A stretch of DNA of 6,590 bases from an uncultured Chloroflexota bacterium (GTDB lineage Bacteria > Chloroflexota > Anaerolineae > Aggregatilineales > Phototrophicaceae): assembly GCA_937927665.1 (NCBI GenBank), contig CALBRY010000096.1:1-6590 (forward strand). The letters are read 5' to 3'. Position 1 is the first letter of the stretch. Every line of letters begins with the position of its first letter. Position numbers and translations under genes: made by a program. Below, in pieces: positions 4,857-6,590 of this stretch. Under the pieces are notes generated by a model, which searched no databases, was not told the DNA's origin, and saw nothing but the letters and a program-made list of their open reading frames with translations.

Positions 4857-5433
4857 GGACTTGAACCGCAGAGATCGCGGAGAAAAAAACGTTAACGCAA
4901 AGGCGCAAAGGCGCAAAGACGCGAAGAAGATTCCGTTGATTGTGGGTGTGCCTTCCCCCGCCTCTTTCACGCAGGCGGGGAGGGTTGAGGGCAAAAAACA
5001 GGGGACATGCTTTGCGCCTCTGCGTCTTTGCGTCTTTGCGTTGATGCTCTTTGTTTTTCTTTCCGCCTGCATTCCTGCCGAAACCCCTGCGATTCTTGAT
5101 GCGACACCGGGAGATCCGGCGCAGGTGTTTAGCTGGCGGGTGATCACGTCTGCTTTTTCGATGAATTATCCGATTGGCTGGCGGGCGATCCTCAGTCCGG
5201 CAGATCAGCCGCCGTTCGTGACGACTGCCGCGCCGGATAACTGCGTTGTGATCATCGTCAGCGTTGAGCCTGTCGAATCCCCCGCGCTTCGTGATGACTG
5301 CGGCGAACGAGTCACCCAGACCGCAGAAGCGGCGCTCGATGGCGATACGATTTACTTGAGCGGCGCTTCACACGATGCCGAGATGCTGCGACAAACCCTC
5401 ATCATGATTCAGGAGAGCCTCACGCCCCCATGA
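4843..5433 (+). CDS. Small lipoprotein whose 5' end is built from a repeat
   Basis: The C-terminal part is a plausible exported protein. The segment LRLCVFALMLFVFLSAC ends in a perfect lipobox LSAC whose cysteine codon is 5068-5070. A mature chain of about 121 residues follows, with FSMNYPIGW, two cysteines (NCV and DDCG) that could form a disulfide, and a helical end. Function is unknown; the YP-x-GW motif recalls PsbP-like small beta folds, but this is weak. The start is uncertain. ATG at 4843 has GGAAG at 6-nt spacing and overlaps the upstream gene by 14 nt, but gives 75 residues before the lipid cysteine, mostly Arg/Lys-rich translation of a repeat (AKAQRRKDAKK). Other in-frame starts are GTG 4942, GTG 4948, CTG 5020, TTG 5041 and ATG 5044, all with poor ribosome sites. 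The stop overlaps the next ATG (ATGA). Confidence 0.65.
   Translation: MPRRKDLNRRDRGEKNVNAKAQRRKDAKKIPLIVGVPSPASFTQAGRVEGKKQGTCFAPLRLCVFALMLFVFLSACIPAETPAILDATPGDPAQVFSWRVITSAFSMNYPIGWRAILSPADQPPFVTTAAPDNCVVIIVSVEPVESPALRDDCGERVTQTAEAALDGDTIYLSGASHDAEMLRQTLIMIQESLTPP
4895..5041. repeat. Inverted repeat with arms of four 8-nt CGCAAAG units
   Basis: The left arm (4895-4926) is ACGCAAAG, GCGCAAAG, GCGCAAAG, ACGCGAAG. The right arm (5010-5041) is CTTTGCGC, CTCTGCGT, CTTTGCGT, CTTTGCGT. As reverse complements they differ at about five of 32 positions, nearly all A/G changes. The 83-nt interior (4927-5009) holds a second, GC-rich hairpin. No transposase is nearby and no target-site duplication is obvious. 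This resembles a small non-autonomous palindromic repeat element. It lies between the duplicated-domain gene and the lipoprotein, and its right arm is read as LRLCVFAL in the lipoprotein signal peptide. Confidence 0.75.
4951..4984. repeat. GC-rich hairpin inside the inverted repeat
   Basis: CCCCGCCT (4956-4963) pairs perfectly with AGGCGGGG (4973-4980) around the 9-nt loop CTTTCACGC. With one bulged C (4955) the stem extends by four further pairs to 4951 and 4984. As RNA it would be very stable. It may be a second repeat family nested in the CGCAAAG element, and could attenuate transcription or translation within the operon. Confidence 0.6.
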
Positions 5434-6590
5434 AACGCGCCGCCCCGCTCCCACTGTTGATGCTTGTCCTCGTGACTGCGCTGATCGGGCGCGTCCTGTT
5501 GATCGCCTCAAATACGGTTTCGTTTCACTCTGATGAAGCGGTGGTCGCGTTGATGGCGCGGCACATTCTCGACGGGGCGCGCCCGACGTTCTTCTACGGT
5601 CAAGCGTATATGGGATCGCTCGATGCGTGGTTCAACGCGATCGGGTTCGCGGTGTTCGGTCAAACCGTGACGGCGATCCGCATCGTGCAGGGCACGCTTT
5701 ACCTGCTGATCGTCGGGACGGGGTTTATCGCGGCATGGAAAGCCACGCATGATCGCGTCACGGCTTCCGCCACAGGGCTGATCCTTGCGATTCCGTCTGT
5801 GCTGTTTGCGACGTATTCCGCCGCGACATTGGGCGGCTACAACGAGTCGCTTTTGCTCGGCAATCTGACGCTGATTCTCGCGCTCGATCTGGCGGGGGAT
5901 CATGCGCGCTCGTGGTGGCGCTGGTTCGCGCTCGGTCTTGTCGTCGGGATCGGCTGGTGGGTGAATGCGCTGATCGCGGTGTACGCGCTCACCGCGATCC
6001 TGCTGATTCTTTACGAGCCAATCCGATCCGCCGCACGATTTCGCCGGGGTGTTTCGACACGCGGCTTGATTGAAGGAATTCGACCGTTCTGGGGCGCACT
6101 CGCGCCGATGCGGTGGGGGGTGCTGCTCGGCGCGGCGGGCTTTGTGATCGGCGCTGCGCCGTGGTGGGTGTTCGCGCTGCAAAACGATCTCGCACCGCTC
6201 GCCTTTTTGACCGGATCAGCGCCGGGAGGCGATTTCGCCGGAACGGATGTGTTCTCGCTGCCGTTGGGTGAGCGGTTGATCGGCTATCTGTTCATCGGGT
6301 TGCCGACTTTGATCGGGATGCGTTTCCCGTGGTTTCCGAGCTATTTTGCTGCGCCGATCGGCTTGGTGTGCGCGCTGATCGTGATTTACGCGGCGACTCG
6401 TGTGTTTCGCGGAAAAACGGCGCTCACGTCACATGGGCGGCTGATGATCGCCGCGCTGGTGATTATCTTTTCGATCGTGTATCTCGCGTCACGCTTCAGC
6501 TTTGACCCGACCGGACGCTATTTTCTGCCGCTCGTCCTGCCGATCGTGCTGGTGATCGTCACCAACTTCGCCTTCACCGCGTTCGTCATC
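5430..6590 (+). CDS. GT-C-type polytopic membrane glycosyltransferase, 3' end cut by the window
   Basis: An uninterrupted frame of 387 codons runs from ATG 5430 off the right edge. The protein starts MKRAAPLPLL with a first membrane helix at about 7-26. It then has the loop S34-D35-E36 in FHSDEAVVALMARHIL, followed by FFYGQAYMGSLDAWF (54-68). An acidic DE pair after the first helix, an amphipathic stretch and then many hydrophobic helices (about 83-103, 112-129, 140-155, 163-195 and more) is the GT-C pattern seen in ArnT/PMT-like enzymes, which move sugars from polyprenyl-phosphate donors to lipid or protein acceptors outside the membrane. GGYNES (135-140) is a further loop motif. D35 is the likely catalytic acid, by analogy. 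The ATG overlaps the lipoprotein stop (ATGA); AGGAG at 5411-5415 is rather distant, so coupled translation is likely. Acceptor and donor are unknown. The region is unusually rich in GATC. Confidence 0.82.
   Translation, partial: MKRAAPLPLLMLVLVTALIGRVLLIASNTVSFHSDEAVVALMARHILDGARPTFFYGQAYMGSLDAWFNAIGFAVFGQTVTAIRIVQGTLYLLIVGTGFIAAWKATHDRVTASATGLILAIPSVLFATYSAATLGGYNESLLLGNLTLILALDLAGDHARSWWRWFALGLVVGIGWWVNALIAVYALTAILLILYEPIRSAARFRRGVSTRGLIEGIRPFWGALAPMRWGVLLGAAGFVIGAAPWWVFALQNDLAPLAFLTGSAPGGDFAGTDVFSLPLGERLIGYLFIGLPTLIGMRFPWFPSYFAAPIGLVCALIVIYAATRVFRGKTALTSHGRLMIAALVIIFSIVYLASRFSFDPTGRYFLPLVLPIVLVIVTNFAFTAFVI

Noticed and set aside
4895..5041. Possible CRISPR array or tRNA-like structure
   Set aside because: The units are 8 nt, contiguous and inverted across the centre, without spacers; no cloverleaf can be drawn.
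5007..5099. Independent 30-codon gene from ATG 5007
   Set aside because: As it stands the product is just translated repeat and the opening of the lipoprotein in the wrong frame; it is treated instead as a possible alternative start for the lipoprotein.
3939..5147. 402-codon open frame on the minus strand
   Set aside because: It is antisense to the duplicated-domain gene and the start of the lipoprotein gene, is very rich in Arg/His/Ala as expected of a GC-rich shadow, and includes translation of the CGCAAAG repeat. The + strand frame has conserved internal domain copies, which settles the strand.
5508..6182. 224-codon open frame on the minus strand
   Set aside because: Arg/Pro/Gln-rich shadow of the glycosyltransferase gene; the + strand frame encodes coherent membrane helices and a recognisable GT-C loop.

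Overview
The window looks like a piece of a moderately GC-rich bacterial chromosome, most plausibly from Chloroflexota (Anaerolineae-like). This is inferred from four things: a SpoVS/Alba-like gene without visible sporulation context; an exported protein whose two domains are joined by a Thr/Pro/Glu linker; a type I-beta DAHP synthase fused to chorismate mutase; and intergenic palindromes built from rCGCAAAG units. No rRNA or tRNA gene, CRISPR array, transposase or phage gene is visible.

Layout. Positions 1-244 are AT-richer (about 41% GC over 1-180) and hold no gene I can support. A SpoVS-family gene (245-589, +) follows. It is closed by a long palindrome (598-625) and a strong intrinsic terminator (652-682). 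A PHP-domain phosphoesterase (736-1614, +) has its own extended -10 promoter candidate. It converges on the chorismate mutase/DAHP synthase gene (1696-2784, -), with an rCGCAAAG hairpin between the two stop codons. The DAHP synthase gene has a TATAAT box and a good ribosome binding site. It is divergent from a four-gene set on the + strand.

The + strand set (3019 to the window end) is tightly packed: a sugar-phosphate-isomerase-like TIM barrel (3019-3855); a membrane-anchored protein made of two copies of an unrecognised four-cysteine domain (3855-4856); a small lipoprotein (about 4843-5433); and a GT-C-type polytopic glycosyltransferase cut by the window edge (5430-6590+). Stop/start overlaps (TGATG at 3853-3857, ATGA at 5430-5433) suggest one operon. 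The mix of a sugar-handling enzyme, two exported proteins and a membrane glycosyltransferase suggests a cell-envelope role, but this is inference.

The most interesting spot is 4895-5070. An inverted pair of four 8-nt units sits at the 5' end of the lipoprotein gene, and its right arm encodes part of the signal peptide. Because 8 is not a multiple of 3, a change in unit number would change which upstream start codon is in frame. Adding one unit would put the ATG at 5007 in frame with a textbook lipoprotein signal peptide.
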